Shown here one piece after another: positions 1 to 7,121 of a DNA stretch of 22,410 bases (positions are counted from its first letter, which is position 1; each line of letters starts with the position of its first letter). The DNA is from an uncultured Desulfobulbaceae bacterium (GTDB lineage Bacteria > Desulfobacterota > Desulfobulbia > Desulfobulbales > Desulfobulbaceae): contig CAMYOP010000005.1 of NCBI GenBank assembly GCA_947260045.1, positions 1 to 22,410 on the forward strand, given 5' to 3'. Under the pieces are notes generated by a model. It was given only the letters and a program-made list of their open reading frames with translations. It searched no databases and was not told where the DNA came from. The translations under genes were made by a program, and so were the position numbers.

Positions 1-19
1 ATAAGTCCTTGAATATACT

Positions 20-96
<77 letters not shown>

Positions 97-107
97 TCAG
101 TGACGAC

Positions 108-136
108 AGTATGATCAATTAATCACATATTGTCAA
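108..136 (-). promoter_or_regulatory. Promoter of the initiator tRNA gene
   Basis: On the minus strand a perfect -35 box TTGACA (131-136) is followed after 17 bases by CATACT (108-113), a 4/6 match to the -10 consensus. The predicted start falls near 100, a few bases before the tRNA 5' end at 96. The promoter fills the gap between the thioesterase stop and the tRNA, so the tRNA can be made independently of the upstream operon. Confidence 0.7.
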
Positions 137-150
137 GATATTCTTTTGGT

Positions 151-600
151 TTATTCATCTTCTATCATTATGTTTTTCATTCTCTCAAGTATACCTTGGG
201 GAAAAGCATTGAGTCGTCCCTGTCTGTTCACACAGGCATGGACGGTAAATCCCTTTACCAGGAGCTTGTCCTTGCCCTCGCCAGGACGAACAACCCTGTA
301 ATTAAAGCGGCAGGAGAAATTTTTCACTTCCACAAGAGAGGTGTGGATTGATAATAAATCATCATAGCGACCAGGGGCTTTATAGCGGAGATAACTCTCC
401 GTCACTGGCATGATGAGTCCCAGCTCCTCAATTGCACTGTAGGGTACTTCCAGGCTGCGCATCATTTCTGTGCGACCGATTTCGAAATAACGCAAAAAGT
501 TTGCATTATAGACCACAGCGCCTGCATCGGTGTCGCCGTAAATGACCCTGTAAGAAACTTTAAAAACAGGCTCTTTCATTTTTATCTGAAGATCACTCAC
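151..600 (-). CDS. YbgC/FadM-type acyl-CoA thioesterase (hotdog fold)
   Basis: This is a small (~149 aa) 4-hydroxybenzoyl-CoA/acyl-CoA thioesterase family protein. The family signature YGDTDAGAVVYNANFLRYFE is near the N-terminus, with the catalytic Asp in DTDAG, followed by the conserved E-x-GRTE helix; length and motif position fit the YbgC family. It is cytoplasmic and its in vivo acyl-CoA substrate cannot be read from sequence. The start is uncertain. GTG at 600 lies just after the stop of the upstream ApgM-like gene and has a weak AAAGGG eight bases upstream. ATG at 579 matches the usual family N-terminus but lacks a well-spaced Shine-Dalgarno. GTG at 642 would overlap the upstream gene by 41 bases and is least likely. 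It is probably the last gene of the hom operon. Confidence 0.9.
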   Translation of the reverse strand: MSDLQIKMKEPVFKVSYRVIYGDTDAGAVVYNANFLRYFEIGRTEMMRSLEVPYSAIEELGLIMPVTESYLRYKAPGRYDDLLSIHTSLVEVKNFSCRFNYRVVRPGEGKDKLLVKGFTVHACVNRQGRLNAFPQGILERMKNIMIEDE

Positions 601-601
601 C

Positions 602-1825
602 TTATTTGCCCTTTGTAATAAATCGTGCAAAAAACTCAGCACCGCTGGCCAGATTCAAACCATTTTTACCGACGGCTTCCCTTGCATTAGACTCCGAATA
701 GCTCAAACCACTTGGCTGCTCAACCCCTTCTGAATCAAAAAGAATCATGGGAACAGGCCAATCCGAATGAGTGCGCATACTAAGTGGGGTGAAATGATCC
801 ATGGTCACCACCAGGCGATAGGGCTCAGCTCTTCGATCCATCTCTTCGACAATAGGGGCAACAATTCGGGCATCAAAATCCTCAATTGCCTGTACTTTTT
901 CAGCAACTAACCCCTGATGACCAGCTTCATCTGGAGCCTCAACATGAACCAGGGCAAAATCCTGTTCTTTCAAGGCCTCCAAAGCAGCATTGGCCTTGCC
1001 TTCATAATTGGTATCCAGATAGCCTGTTGCACCCTCGACCTGGGCCACAGTCAGACCGCTTAAATAACCAAGCCCTTTTAAAAGATCCACAGCTGAAACC
1101 AGAGTTCCTGTTATACCATAGAGGCTATGCAGGGACTCCATGCTGACACTTGGACCAGCTCCCCAGAGCCAAATAGCATTTGCGGGTTTTTGACCACGCT
1201 CAAGCCTTTTTTTGTTCACTGGATGGGACTCAAGAATACTTGAACTCTTCTCAAGGAGAGTTTTGAAATAATCTATCTGGATGTATTCATTATAATAAGG
1301 AGTGACATCCTTATCCATGTAGTCATGTGGAGGAACTGTTTTGAGACCGTGCACTTCTCCCTGGTGAACCATAAGGTGTCTGTAACTTATGCCTGGATAA
1401 AAGTGGAGATGCTCTGAGCCGCACTCTTCCTGAATGGCGCCAATAAGCTCAGAGGCTTCTGCAGTGGAAATATGGCCAGCGCTGAAATCACGCATGATCA
1501 TGGTACCACTCTCAGCAATATCAACTGTTACCAGATTGCAGCGAAAAGCAATCTCACCATCAGAGAGTTCAACTCCCATTGATGCAGCTTCAAGAGGTGC
1601 CCGCCCAGAATAATACTTCTCCGGTTCATACCCCAGCAGTGACATATTGGCCACATCACTCCCAGGTGTATATCCGTTTGGCACTGTTCGCACCAGTAAC
1701 TGTTCACCCAGGCGTGCCAGACGATCCATGGCTGGCTTTCTAGCAGCCTCTAGAGGCGTTTTGTCATTGAGTGCAGGAATGGGCAGATCACCCATGCCAT
1801 CACCCACAAGAAGGATATATTTCAT
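602..1825 (-). CDS. apgM: ApgM-family phosphotransferase: phosphoglycerate mutase or proposed homoserine kinase
   Basis: A 407-aa member of the archaeal-type cofactor-independent phosphoglycerate mutase family (alkaline phosphatase superfamily). Visible features are the N-terminal metal site GDGMGD (residues 8-13), the nucleophile region PGSDVANMSLLGY (54-66), RAPLEAASMGV, and the C-terminal metal-binding stretch with TMDHFTP and the following MRTHSDWP. ApgM converts 3- to 2-phosphoglycerate. A subgroup found in bacteria lacking ThrB, and placed next to threonine-pathway genes, has been annotated as 'proposed homoserine kinase'. Here the gene lies 17 bases downstream of homoserine dehydrogenase in the same operon, which favours the second role. 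Sequence alone cannot decide, so the symbol names the family, not a proven activity. Confidence 0.85.
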   Translation of the reverse strand: MKYILLVGDGMGDLPIPALNDKTPLEAARKPAMDRLARLGEQLLVRTVPNGYTPGSDVANMSLLGYEPEKYYSGRAPLEAASMGVELSDGEIAFRCNLVTVDIAESGTMIMRDFSAGHISTAEASELIGAIQEECGSEHLHFYPGISYRHLMVHQGEVHGLKTVPPHDYMDKDVTPYYNEYIQIDYFKTLLEKSSSILESHPVNKKRLERGQKPANAIWLWGAGPSVSMESLHSLYGITGTLVSAVDLLKGLGYLSGLTVAQVEGATGYLDTNYEGKANAALEALKEQDFALVHVEAPDEAGHQGLVAEKVQAIEDFDARIVAPIVEEMDRRAEPYRLVVTMDHFTPLSMRTHSDWPVPMILFDSEGVEQPSGLSYSESNAREAVGKNGLNLASGAEFFARFITKGK

Positions 1826-1842
1826 TTAACAGGTATAAAAAA

Positions 1843-3159
1843 TTACTCTAAGTCGTTTTCTTCTTCGAGAATACGAATGGTAACAGTGGGTGCCTCAACA
1901 ACGTCCAAAGCATCAATTTTAGCAATGGCCTCACTTACTGCAGCCTCTGGCGCCGTGTGAGTACGCATGACAATGGATACTGGTCCCTGCTCTTCTCTTC
2001 CCTTTTGAAGAACTGATTCAATGGAGATATCATGCTCTGCAAGAATTCCGGAAATCTCTGCAAGCACTCCCGAGACGTCTTTAGCTGAAATCCTGAAATA
2101 AAAGGGACAGGAAAGCTCTTCAATTGGGGTGATCCCAAGAGGTCCAATATGTTCTGGCAGATAGGAAAGTGATGGCACCCTGCCAACCGAACCCGCCTGA
2201 ATATCTCTGGCAATATCCATAACGTCAGCTGCAACAGCACTGCCTGTTGGCATTTTCCCTGCACCCTGGCCATAAAACAAAACATTACCAACGGTATCAC
2301 CAGTAAAATGAATGGCATTGTAGGCACCGTTGATACTGGCCAGAAGATGATTCTCCGGCACCATGGTCGGATGGACCCTGGCTTCGACATGCTCTTCATG
2401 GTTGCGACTGATAGCCAGCAGCTTAATACGGCAGCCAAATTCCCTGGCAAATTCAATATCCACTGGCTCTATACTGGTGATGCCTTCTATGGTGATATCA
2501 TCCAGACTGATATTCATCCCATAGGCCATGGTCATGAGAATTACCAGTTTATGGGCGGTGTCAATTCCTTCTATATCATAGGTGGGATCTGCTTCAGCAT
2601 ATCCTTTTTCCTGGGCATCCTTTAAAACCTCATCAAAAGCGATTCCCTCATCGGTCATTCTGGTAAGAATATAGTTAGCCGTCCCATTCATGATACCCAT
2701 GATGGAAAGAATTTTATTGGCAACCAGACCTTCACGTAAACCCTTTATAACGGGAATACCACCACCCACACTCGCCTCAAAGCCAACCTCAACACCCTTT
2801 GCAGCTGCTGCTGCAAAGATATCTTTTCCTTCCTGGGAAAGGAGTGCTTTATTTGCACTGACTACATGTTTTCCAGCTTCGATTGCCTGCATAACAAATG
2901 TTTTAGCCGGCTCAATACCGCCAATCAGTTCAACGATAATATCGATTTCAGGATCGTTTATCATGCCTGCAGCATCTCGGGTTAGCTCTACATCGCTAAA
3001 TTGCGGCGGTAACTCAGCAATTGCGATATCTGCTACCTTTGCAAGCCTGATGGTCAGTCCCGAGCGTTTTTCCATTCGTTCTTTTTGTGACAAAAGGACT
3101 TCAGCCAAGCCAGAACCTACCGTTCCAAAACCTATCAATCCAACATTAATTACTTTCAT
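1843..3159 (-). CDS. hom: Homoserine dehydrogenase with C-terminal ACT domain
   Basis: A 438-aa enzyme that reduces aspartate semialdehyde to homoserine with NAD(P)H, the branch point to threonine and methionine. The N-terminal Rossmann motif is GLIGFGTVGSG (7-17). SANKALL, GGGIPVIKGLREGL, GIMNGTANYILTRM and EADPTYDIEGIDTAHK form the catalytic and dimer core. The last ~90 residues (around FRISAKDVSGVLAEI) are an ACT domain, the regulatory module usually sensing threonine. It is the first gene of a three-gene minus-strand operon with the ApgM-like protein and the thioesterase. The start ATG is preceded closely by AAGAAG, and a perfect -10 hexamer lies at 3181-3186. Confidence 0.97.
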   Translation of the reverse strand: MKVINVGLIGFGTVGSGLAEVLLSQKERMEKRSGLTIRLAKVADIAIAELPPQFSDVELTRDAAGMINDPEIDIIVELIGGIEPAKTFVMQAIEAGKHVVSANKALLSQEGKDIFAAAAAKGVEVGFEASVGGGIPVIKGLREGLVANKILSIMGIMNGTANYILTRMTDEGIAFDEVLKDAQEKGYAEADPTYDIEGIDTAHKLVILMTMAYGMNISLDDITIEGITSIEPVDIEFAREFGCRIKLLAISRNHEEHVEARVHPTMVPENHLLASINGAYNAIHFTGDTVGNVLFYGQGAGKMPTGSAVAADVMDIARDIQAGSVGRVPSLSYLPEHIGPLGITPIEELSCPFYFRISAKDVSGVLAEISGILAEHDISIESVLQKGREEQGPVSIVMRTHTAPEAAVSEAIAKIDALDVVEAPTVTIRILEEENDLE

Positions 3160-3180
3160 ATCTTCTTATAGAAATCTATT

Positions 3181-3186
3181 ATTATA
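3181..3186 (-). promoter_or_regulatory. Candidate -10 box upstream of hom
   Basis: On the minus strand this is a perfect TATAAT, 21 bases before the hom ATG. I find no good -35 at 16-18 bases upstream, so the call rests on the -10 alone in an AT-rich stretch. Confidence 0.3.
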
Positions 3187-3229
3187 TTTTCTGATTACCC
3201 ACAAACCTCAGCTTTAAGCTTCAGAGAAA

Positions 3230-3310
3230 GGGGACCGATTTTATTTTTCCGTTCAATTCGGGAGACAGAATAATTTTCGCTTAAATAACGCGAAAAAAAA
3301 ATCAGTCCCC
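3230..3310. repeat. Imperfect terminal inverted repeat with internal hairpins (MITE/REP-like)
   Basis: The left arm GGGGACCGATTTTATTTTT (from 3230) and the reverse complement of the right arm ending at 3310 (GGGGACTGATTTTTTTTTC) match with a few differences. Inside lie a perfect 7-bp stem TTTTCGC/GCGAAAA (3274-3280/3290-3296, 9-base loop) and a short stem around 3248-3262. The element is about 81 bases, noncoding, and lies between the hom and adk promoters. The arms resemble half of a sequence at 22133-22151. It looks like a small mobilisable repeat such as those moved by REP-associated or IS200-type transposases, but no transposase is present, so the class is inferred. Confidence 0.6.
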
Positions 3311-3483
3311 TATGGTTTGAGGAAAAATTGAGGTAAGCGCAGACTCCGATCTTTCACACGTATTAGCTGAGCTTCATTGGTAATCAGGTTATATTGTGAT
3401 CTTAGCCAACTCAAAGAAGGCACTCTAAACTGTTAACTCTCAGTTTTTTCTCAAAGGGCAAGACTTACTCTCTTTATAAATTA
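3311..3483. other. Noncoding spacer between inverted repeat and adk promoter
   Basis: I see no open frame with a ribosome site, no tRNA and no convincing terminator here. The hom-adk gap is 490 bases in total and is otherwise accounted for by the inverted repeat at 3230-3310 and the adk promoter and leader at 3484-3650. Confidence 0.5.
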
Positions 3484-3512
3484 TTGTCAAAAGTATACGT
3501 CCAAATTTTAAT
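3484..3512 (+). promoter_or_regulatory. Sigma70-type promoter for adk
   Basis: TTGTCA (3484-3489, 5/6 match to the -35 consensus), a 17-base spacer, then TTTAAT (3507-3512, 5/6 match to the -10). This leaves a leader of about 130 bases before adk. A second possible -10, TATACT at 3535-3540, has no matching -35. Confidence 0.6.
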
Positions 3513-3650
3513 AGCTTAAATTACTGAGTTACGGTATACTCTGCGCCTGAATGAGAGCCCATTCATTTTATTTCTTCAGGTTTTTATTTTTATTTCACAT
3601 AGTTGCACGGTCACTAATCCTTACAAATTAAATCAAGCAAGGAGACAGAT

Positions 3651-4322
3651 ATGAACATTTTGACATTTGGACCAAACGGGAGCGGCAAAGGTACCCAAGG
3701 CGCAATTGTAAAAGAAAAATACAATATCGCTCATATTGAATCCGGAGCTATTTTCCGTGAGCACATTAAAGGCGGAACTGAGCTCGGAAAAAAGGCCAAA
3801 GAATATATTGATCGCGGAGATCTCGTTCCTGATGATATTACAGTCCCCATGGTTCTTGAAACCCTTGACAATAATAAAGGTGGTTGGCTGCTTGATGGTT
3901 TTCCTCGAAGCAAAGCACAGGCTGAAGCTCTGGACAAAGCCTTGAAAGATGCTGGTATCACCCTGGACTATGTCATTGAAATCTTACTCGATCGTGAAAT
4001 AGCCAAAGACAGAATTATGGGACGCCGCCTCTGCGCAAATGACAATAATCATCCTAACCACATCGCCTTTGAAGCAATTAAACCTGTCGAAAAAGACGGA
4101 AAACTTGTTTGCAGAGTCTGTGGTGGTGAGCTGAGTGCCCGTGCTGACGATCAGGATGTAGATGCCATCAGCAAACGTCATGATATTTATTACGACGACG
4201 TTACTGGCACCGTTGCTGCTGTAAACTATTTCAAAGAAAACGGCGGTACAAAAGTGATTTCAGTAGATGGTTCAGCGAGCATCAAAGAAGTTTCCTCATC
4301 TTTGATGGGACAGCTCAGCTAA
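3651..4322 (+). CDS. adk: Adenylate kinase, metal-binding LID type
   Basis: A 223-aa enzyme catalysing ATP + AMP = 2 ADP in the cytoplasm. The P-loop is GPNGSGKGTQ (7-16), with the AMP-binding region ESGAIFREH (30-38), the DGFPRS motif (82-87) and a LID domain starting at GRR (124-126). The LID holds C128-X5-H134 and C154-X2-C157, a Cys-His-Cys-Cys metal site of the kind described for Desulfovibrio adenylate kinases (Zn/Co binding) rather than the Cys4 site of Gram-positive enzymes. The C-terminal Arg region is divergent (AISKRHDIYYDD). The start ATG has a good Shine-Dalgarno (AAGGAGACAG). The gene is monocistronic: it has its own promoter at 3484-3512 and a strong terminator directly after it. 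Confidence 0.96.
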   Translation: MNILTFGPNGSGKGTQGAIVKEKYNIAHIESGAIFREHIKGGTELGKKAKEYIDRGDLVPDDITVPMVLETLDNNKGGWLLDGFPRSKAQAEALDKALKDAGITLDYVIEILLDREIAKDRIMGRRLCANDNNHPNHIAFEAIKPVEKDGKLVCRVCGGELSARADDQDVDAISKRHDIYYDDVTGTVAAVNYFKENGGTKVISVDGSASIKEVSSSLMGQLS

Positions 4323-4349
4323 ATCCATAGTAGTACCTATCCTTTTTTT

Positions 4350-4391
4350 AAACGTTTCTGCACCGATCTTGGTGCAGAAACGTTTTTTTAT
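4350..4391 (+). terminator. Rho-independent terminator after adk
   Basis: A near-perfect 15-bp stem (4350-4364 with 4371-4385) contains AACGTTTCTGCACC and its complement around a GATCTT loop, followed by a T-run from 4383. It lies about 30 bases after the adk stop. The stem is flanked by As and Ts that extend pairing, so it may act bidirectionally, but only plus-strand genes flank it. Confidence 0.93.
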
Positions 4392-4427
4392 TTGACAGTA
4401 TCTCCTTTTTTTTTCATTGTTGCTGCC

Positions 4428-5021
4428 ATGAATACTCTAATTGCAAGAAGCCTCGTTCAATCGGTTATGGCCAAAGAAGCTTTTGCCCAGGAATCAAGTG
4501 AACAAATTATTGAGTTGGCTAAAATAATGATCACCACCTTTCGTTCTGGCGGCAAACTCCTGATTTTCGGCAATGGTGGGAGTGCTGCAGATGCCCAGCA
4601 TATGGCTGCAGAATTTGTGAACCGCTATCTTCTTAATCGTCCTCCCCTGCCTGCAATTGCCCTAAATACTGACACCTCAATTATAACAAGCATTGGCAAT
4701 GATTTTTCCTTTAACCAAATCTTTTCCAAGCAGGTCTCGGCCCTGGGAAAACCAGGGGACCTTGCACTGGGCATTACCACCAGTGGTTCCTCGGCAAATG
4801 TACTGAAGGCATTAAAAAAGGCAAAAGAGCTCAAGCTGTATACAGCAGCCCTCACAGGGGGCACCAAGAAAGAACACCTGGAGCTGAAGGCGCTCTGTGA
4901 CCTGGTATTAAATGTACCATCAGATGCAACCCCCCATATCCAGGAAACCCATATCTGGGTCGAACACCTTTTATGTGAAATGGTTGAAAAGGAGATGTTT
5001 GGTGAGTCCTCCCCCTCTTAA
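4428..5021 (+). CDS. gmhA: D-sedoheptulose-7-phosphate isomerase (SIS domain)
   Basis: A 197-aa SIS-domain isomerase that converts sedoheptulose 7-phosphate to D-glycero-D-manno-heptose 7-phosphate, the first step toward ADP-heptose for the LPS inner core. Visible features are the phosphosugar loop IFGNGGSAADAQH, the following helix MAAEFVNRY, GDLALGITTSGSSANVLKAL, and the active-site helix HIQETHIWVEHLLCE, whose HxxE and H residues match GmhA. ATG at 4428 gives the family-typical distance to GNGGS, but no clear Shine-Dalgarno is present. An upstream TTG at 4392 would start inside the terminator tail and is rejected. A perfect -35-like TTGACA at 4392-4397 follows the terminator, but the -10 opposite it is poor. 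The 3' end overlaps the next gene by 20 bases. Confidence 0.93.
   Translation: MNTLIARSLVQSVMAKEAFAQESSEQIIELAKIMITTFRSGGKLLIFGNGGSAADAQHMAAEFVNRYLLNRPPLPAIALNTDTSIITSIGNDFSFNQIFSKQVSALGKPGDLALGITTSGSSANVLKALKKAKELKLYTAALTGGTKKEHLELKALCDLVLNVPSDATPHIQETHIWVEHLLCEMVEKEMFGESSPS
4991..4994 (+). promoter_or_regulatory. Ribosome binding site that fixes a GTG start at 5002
   Basis: AAAAGGAG ends at 4994, seven bases before GTG at 5002, inside the end of gmhA. It supports this GTG over the longer open frame from 4912. Confidence 0.7.
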
Positions 5022-5949
5022 TTTTAATGGTCTTAAAACCTATTCTGTCTTTGACCGCCATTCCAAGGTGACTGTTGATGATTTTGCAAAACCAGTCACG
5101 CCAAATATGCGGATGCGTGATTTTTTTGCATCACTTCCTCTGCAACTTGCTGGTAAAGAATTTCCGGAATTTGTAAAACGTATTTCCCTGTCAGTTCAAG
5201 CTGAAAAAAAACTGATCATCGGCATGGGAGCACATGTCATCAAGGTTGGGCTCAACCCAATTCTAATAGATTTGATGCAGCGAGGCATTATCTCGGCGAT
5301 TGCCTTAAACGGTGCGGGCATTATCCATGATGCGGAAATAGCCATGGTCGGCAGAACCTCTGAAGAAGTTGGTGATGTAATCGGCTCAGGAGCCTTCGGT
5401 GCAGCAAAAGAAACCGGCGAGCTTCTGAATCAGGCGATTAGCGATGGGGCTGCCAAAAACATTGGCATGGGTCAGGCTGTTGGCGAAGCGTTGCTGGCAA
5501 ATAATTTCACCTATAATGACCAAAGTTTACTGGCAGCAGCCAGAAAACTTAATATTCCAGTGACAGTGCATGTCGCCATCGGCACTGATATAATCCACAT
5601 TCACCCCGATGCAGATGGAGCTGCCATTGGCAAAACAAGCCATCAGGATTTCAAAACATTTTGTGGCCTTGTAGCCGCAATGGAGGGAGGCGCCTACCTC
5701 AATATCGGCTCTGCTGTACTGCTGCCGGAAGTGTTTCTCAAAGCCCTGACAGTTGCCCGTAACCTTGGCTATACTGTCGATGATATTACCACAGCCAACC
5801 TGGATTTCATTCGCCATTACAGGCCGGCAACTAATGTCGTTTTACGGCCTACCATGGGACGCGGCAGAGGATTCCACTTTACAGGGCACCACGAGTTGAT
5901 GATTCCCCTATTTGCAGCCGCGTTGTTAGACGAGCTTGAGAATACCTGA
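5002..5949 (+). CDS. Deoxyhypusine synthase-like protein of unknown function
   Basis: About 315 aa, starting at GTG with AAAAGGAG seven bases upstream and overlapping gmhA. I do not recognise a characterised bacterial family. The pattern IIGMGAHVIKVGLNPIL followed by ALNGAGIIHDAEIAM parallels the NAD-binding strand pair of deoxyhypusine synthase (LGYTSNLISSG... then VTTAGGVEED), and the later YLNIGSAVLLPEVFLKAL parallels its second half. Bacteria have no eIF5A substrate, and I see no counterpart of the WGK catalytic-lysine motif near the C-terminus, which instead reads NVVLRPTMGRGRGFHFTGHH. It may be an NAD-linked enzyme acting on another amine or sugar. Its overlap with gmhA suggests a shared operon, perhaps in envelope sugar metabolism. 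The gene is intact; the fold call is tentative. Confidence 0.5.
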   Translation: MSPPPLNFNGLKTYSVFDRHSKVTVDDFAKPVTPNMRMRDFFASLPLQLAGKEFPEFVKRISLSVQAEKKLIIGMGAHVIKVGLNPILIDLMQRGIISAIALNGAGIIHDAEIAMVGRTSEEVGDVIGSGAFGAAKETGELLNQAISDGAAKNIGMGQAVGEALLANNFTYNDQSLLAAARKLNIPVTVHVAIGTDIIHIHPDADGAAIGKTSHQDFKTFCGLVAAMEGGAYLNIGSAVLLPEVFLKALTVARNLGYTVDDITTANLDFIRHYRPATNVVLRPTMGRGRGFHFTGHHELMIPLFAAALLDELENT

Positions 5950-6068
5950 TCTTTCTGGTAAACACCGTAGCATTGATTTATAAATTACTTTTTAAGAATA
6001 CAATTGAAGCTCTTTGCACCCTTCCTTCCAGAGAGTAACAACAGAAGAGCAAGAGGTTATACACTTTT

Positions 6069-7010
6069 ATGAAAAAACATATCAAGATCGGTACCCGAGC
6101 AAGCCTGCTTGCAGTCACGCAGTCTGGCTGGGTCAAAAGCCAAATCGAAAGCCAGCATCCAGGAACCACCGTTGAACTTGTGAAAATTACAACCAAGGGA
6201 GATAAAATTCTCGATGTCCCCCTGGCCAAAGTTGGCGGCAAAGGCCTTTTCGTCAAGGAAATTGAAGACGCTCTCCTTGATAATACGGTCGACCTGGCTG
6301 TTCATTCCATGAAAGACGTCCCCTCTGATTTACCAGAAGGGTTGCATGTAGCGATTGTCCCATTGCGGGAAAATCCCCATGACGCTTTTATCTCTATGCA
6401 ATACAACTCAGTCATGGAATTGCCCCAGGGTGGAACTGTAGGAACCTCCAGCCTGCGCCGTAAAAGTCAACTTGCTGCACTGCGCCCTGATCTGGAAATT
6501 AAAGATCTGCGCGGCAACCTGGACACAAGGCTGCGCAAACTTGAAGAGGGACAATTCGATGCAATAATTCTGGCTGCAGCCGGCCTGAATCGTCTCAGCA
6601 TGTCCCAGCGCATCACCAACCTTTTCACTGCTGAACAGATGCTGCCAGCCGTTGGTCAGGGCTCCCTTGGTATTGAGCTGCGTAAAACAGACACTGAATT
6701 ACTCGAAGGCATGGCTTTTCTCCATGATACCAAAACCGATATTGCTGTCAGTGCAGAGCGTGCATTTCTGCTCCGCCTTGAAGGAGGCTGTCAGGTACCA
6801 ATTGGTGCTTTTGCGACAACTGACGGAACGTATGTTACCCTGACGGGACTGATTGCAAGTGTTGACGGAGAAAGTGTGCTTAAAGAACAGGCAACAGCAC
6901 CTACAGGATCTGCTCGTGAGCTTGGCATTCAACTGGCAGAGTCATTGCTTAAAAAAGGTGGCCGTGAAATCCTTGATGAAGTGTACGGAGATGGCTCGGC
7001 AATACGCTAG
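6069..7010 (+). CDS. hemC: Porphobilinogen deaminase (hydroxymethylbilane synthase)
   Basis: A 313-aa cytoplasmic enzyme that polymerises four porphobilinogens into hydroxymethylbilane. It begins KIGTRASLLAVTQ and contains HSMKDVP (79-85; catalytic Asp83), GTSSLRRKSQL (125-135), DLRGNLDTRLRKL and the dipyrromethane-cofactor cysteine C241 in EGGCQVPIGAFA. Length is normal. ATG at 6069 is preceded by AAGAGG at slightly long spacing. It lies 119 bases after the deoxyhypusine synthase-like gene and 111 bases before cobA-hemD, the enzyme that takes its product. Confidence 0.98.
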   Translation: MKKHIKIGTRASLLAVTQSGWVKSQIESQHPGTTVELVKITTKGDKILDVPLAKVGGKGLFVKEIEDALLDNTVDLAVHSMKDVPSDLPEGLHVAIVPLRENPHDAFISMQYNSVMELPQGGTVGTSSLRRKSQLAALRPDLEIKDLRGNLDTRLRKLEEGQFDAIILAAAGLNRLSMSQRITNLFTAEQMLPAVGQGSLGIELRKTDTELLEGMAFLHDTKTDIAVSAERAFLLRLEGGCQVPIGAFATTDGTYVTLTGLIASVDGESVLKEQATAPTGSARELGIQLAESLLKKGGREILDEVYGDGSAIR

Positions 7011-7121
7011 AACTCGATGATGGTTTATCAAGTGCGAAAAGACCTGTCCCTAGTAGTTTTACGTACTCTTTGATACTTTCAATAATACAAAATATCTGAT
7101 TTTTTAAATTGAACAAATAAT

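Noticed and set aside
1935..2456. 173-aa minus-strand open frame inside hom
   Set aside because: Shadow of hom in another frame; no family features, and hom is unambiguous.
2308..3217. Plus-strand open frames over hom (2308-2625, 2690-3217)
   Set aside because: Antisense shadows with no ribosome site or recognisable domains.
4392..4427. TTG start extending gmhA by 12 residues
   Set aside because: It begins right after the T-run of the adk terminator, has no ribosome site, and exceeds the family N-terminus.
4912..5001. Longer N-terminus for the deoxyhypusine synthase-like gene
   Set aside because: It lies wholly inside gmhA in another frame; GTG 5002 has a well-spaced GGAG.
7070..7098. Possible promoter before cobA-hemD (TTGATA, 17 bases, TATCTG)
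   Set aside because: The -10 matches only about half the consensus in an AT-rich gap; not strong enough to list.
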